NCBI GenBank assembly: GCA_947631365.1 | Contig: CANRLB010000021.1 | Coordinates: forward strand, 1-14,437 | DNA: 14,437 nucleotides | Source: an uncultured Bacilli bacterium | GTDB taxonomy: Bacteria; Bacillota_I; Bacilli_A; RF39; UBA660 | Direction of reading: 5' to 3' | Part shown: positions 13,569-14,437 of the stretch, one piece after another | Layout of the letters: the number at the start of each line of letters is the position of its first letter | Position numbering within the stretch: the first letter of the stretch is position 1 | Notes under the pieces: model-generated | Told to the model about the DNA's origin: nothing | Databases searched by the model: none | The model's input: the letters and a program-made list of their open reading frames with translations, nothing else | Translations under genes and position numbers: made by a program

Positions 13569-14437
13569 TTATTCTCCTTCTATAAAATTAAAACCAATTT
13601 TATAATCATTAGGATAGTACTCTGTTATAGATATAGTATCACCATCACGATTTTGAACTTTATAAATTATATTATCTTCATTTTCTTTAGTACTTATTGC
13701 TAAAAAACTAGTAAATAATTTATTATTTATATTATCTATATCATTAACAAAACTATTAAAGTTTAGATATTTTTCTTTCGTGCTATCATCTAACATTTTA
13801 TATGCTTTATCAGAATCAGAATATATTAAATTGGTATAATTAGTAATATAAGATGTTACTTTTTTTTCTTCGGTTATTTCTATTTTCTTAAACTTACTAT
13901 CATTACCTATTTTAACTTCTTTTAAATCATAATTATTTGCATATTCTTCTAAATTATTTATACTTTTTAAAGGTCTTAGCATATAATGATTATTAGTATC
14001 AACTACTAAAAGATAAAACACATTTTTATTGTATTTTACATATTCTTCTTCTCCCATTAAATATTCATTTTCATAACCTTTAACAAAATAATAAGTAATA
14101 TTACTATTATCATTATAATAGATTTCTTCAACAATAAAATTAATAAAAGAAGTACTCAAATTCATTTTTTCAAAAACATTATCATTTGTTATATTATTTT
14201 CGATAACATAATTACTATCTAACAAAGACACAATTTCTGATTTCTCATTGGCAGAAACTTTATCATAAAAACTATTTATTGCACTTTGCACTGCGAAATA
14301 TTCATCAATATCCTTTAATCTTGATATTTCTTTATTTATTATTGTTTCACTAGAAGGAATATTACTATTTGGGGTATTAGAATCATCATTATCATCTTTT
14401 ATATTTAAACTTACAAATATTGCTATAATTGAAGTAA
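13569..14437 (-). CDS. Membrane-anchored protein, first of two tandem paralogs, N-terminus beyond right edge
   Basis: The frame stays open to the window edge (at least 289 residues). The first visible residues, TSIIAIFVSLN, are the end of a membrane anchor aligned with that of the downstream paralog, followed by a polar linker rich in Asp, Asn and Ser (KDDNDDSNTPNSNIPSSET). A start at the GTG at 14291 would cut off the anchor and is not supported. Shared blocks with the paralog are FAVQSAINSFY, FIVEEIYYNDNSNITYYF, RPLKSINNLEEYANNY, SDKAYKMLDDSTKEKY and YYPNDYKIGFNFIE. Roughly 40-50 percent of aligned positions look the same by eye. It ends one base before the next ATG, so the two are co-transcribed. 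Function unknown; a part of a transfer or secretion apparatus is inference from the VirD4 neighbour. Confidence 0.8.
   Translation of the reverse strand, partial: TSIIAIFVSLNIKDDNDDSNTPNSNIPSSETIINKEISRLKDIDEYFAVQSAINSFYDKVSANEKSEIVSLLDSNYVIENNITNDNVFEKMNLSTSFINFIVEEIYYNDNSNITYYFVKGYENEYLMGEEEYVKYNKNVFYLLVVDTNNHYMLRPLKSINNLEEYANNYDLKEVKIGNDSKFKKIEITEEKKVTSYITNYTNLIYSDSDKAYKMLDDSTKEKYLNFNSFVNDIDNINNKLFTSFLAISTKENEDNIIYKVQNRDGDTISITEYYPNDYKIGFNFIEGE

Noticed and set aside
14289..14291. GTG start for the right-hand paralog
   Set aside because: It would remove the anchor that aligns with the paralog; the frame is open upstream to the window edge and no ribosome site precedes the GTG.
1..14437. 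CRISPR array, tRNA or rRNA genes, IS ends
   Set aside because: No regularly spaced direct repeats, cloverleaf, rRNA-like block or terminal inverted repeats were seen on reading both strands; the Rpn gene has no visible flanking repeats.

Overview
The window is very AT-rich DNA from a low-GC Gram-positive lineage (Bacilli or a Mollicutes-like gut relative). Supporting signs are a leucine T-box leader, a YnbB-type PLP enzyme, a DUF1292 protein, Coat_F-type proteins and purine-rich Shine-Dalgarno sites. TGA acts as a stop (for example the ATGA overlap in front of leuS, and the ends near 7500 and 9122) and Trp is TGG, so the code is 11 and not the Mycoplasma code. Nearly all genes lie on the minus strand and read from right to left; only the Coat_F-like pair at 6240-6780 is on plus.

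Right end (about 10425-14437, read leftwards): two tandem paralogous membrane-anchored proteins, possibly of NTF2/VirB8/TcpC-like fold, then a VirD4-type type IV secretion coupling ATPase. The ATPase reading frame is broken by an apparent one-base deletion near 10936-10948. Its Pro/Gly/Met-rich, coiled-coil and acidic C-terminal tail lies in the next frame at 10425-10898. Next is a broken Rpn-family nuclease (9471-10291), which also carries one frameshift. Clear hairpin terminators close the VirD4 tail and the Rpn gene.

Middle (5633-9379): a minimal single-domain rhodanese and a DedA/VTT membrane protein. After them comes a tight three-gene operon of an unrecognised one-TM protein, a DUF1292 protein and an N-anchored extracellular protein. 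It converges on the plus-strand Coat_F-like pair, and a perfect 10-bp hairpin with U-tracts on both strands separates them. Divergent from the pair is a CmpB-family (PF06541) membrane protein.

Left part (1-5603): an SDR oxidoreductase overlaps a YnbB-like PLP enzyme by 8 bases, behind a good promoter whose -10 lies in a perfect inverted repeat. A GH31 alpha-glucosidase follows. Then a T-box leader controls a small membrane protein translationally coupled (ATGA) to leuS, which runs off the left edge.

The most notable observations are: (1) the leucine T-box has a complete antiterminator fold but no terminator hairpin, and the strand it would release is complementary to the Shine-Dalgarno site, suggesting translational control; (2) two nearby genes each show an apparent one-base loss; (3) the tandem paralogs next to VirD4 could be part of a poorly described transfer-like system. 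No gene-free stretch longer than 300 bases exists; the longest gap, 952-1174, holds the T-box leader and its promoter.
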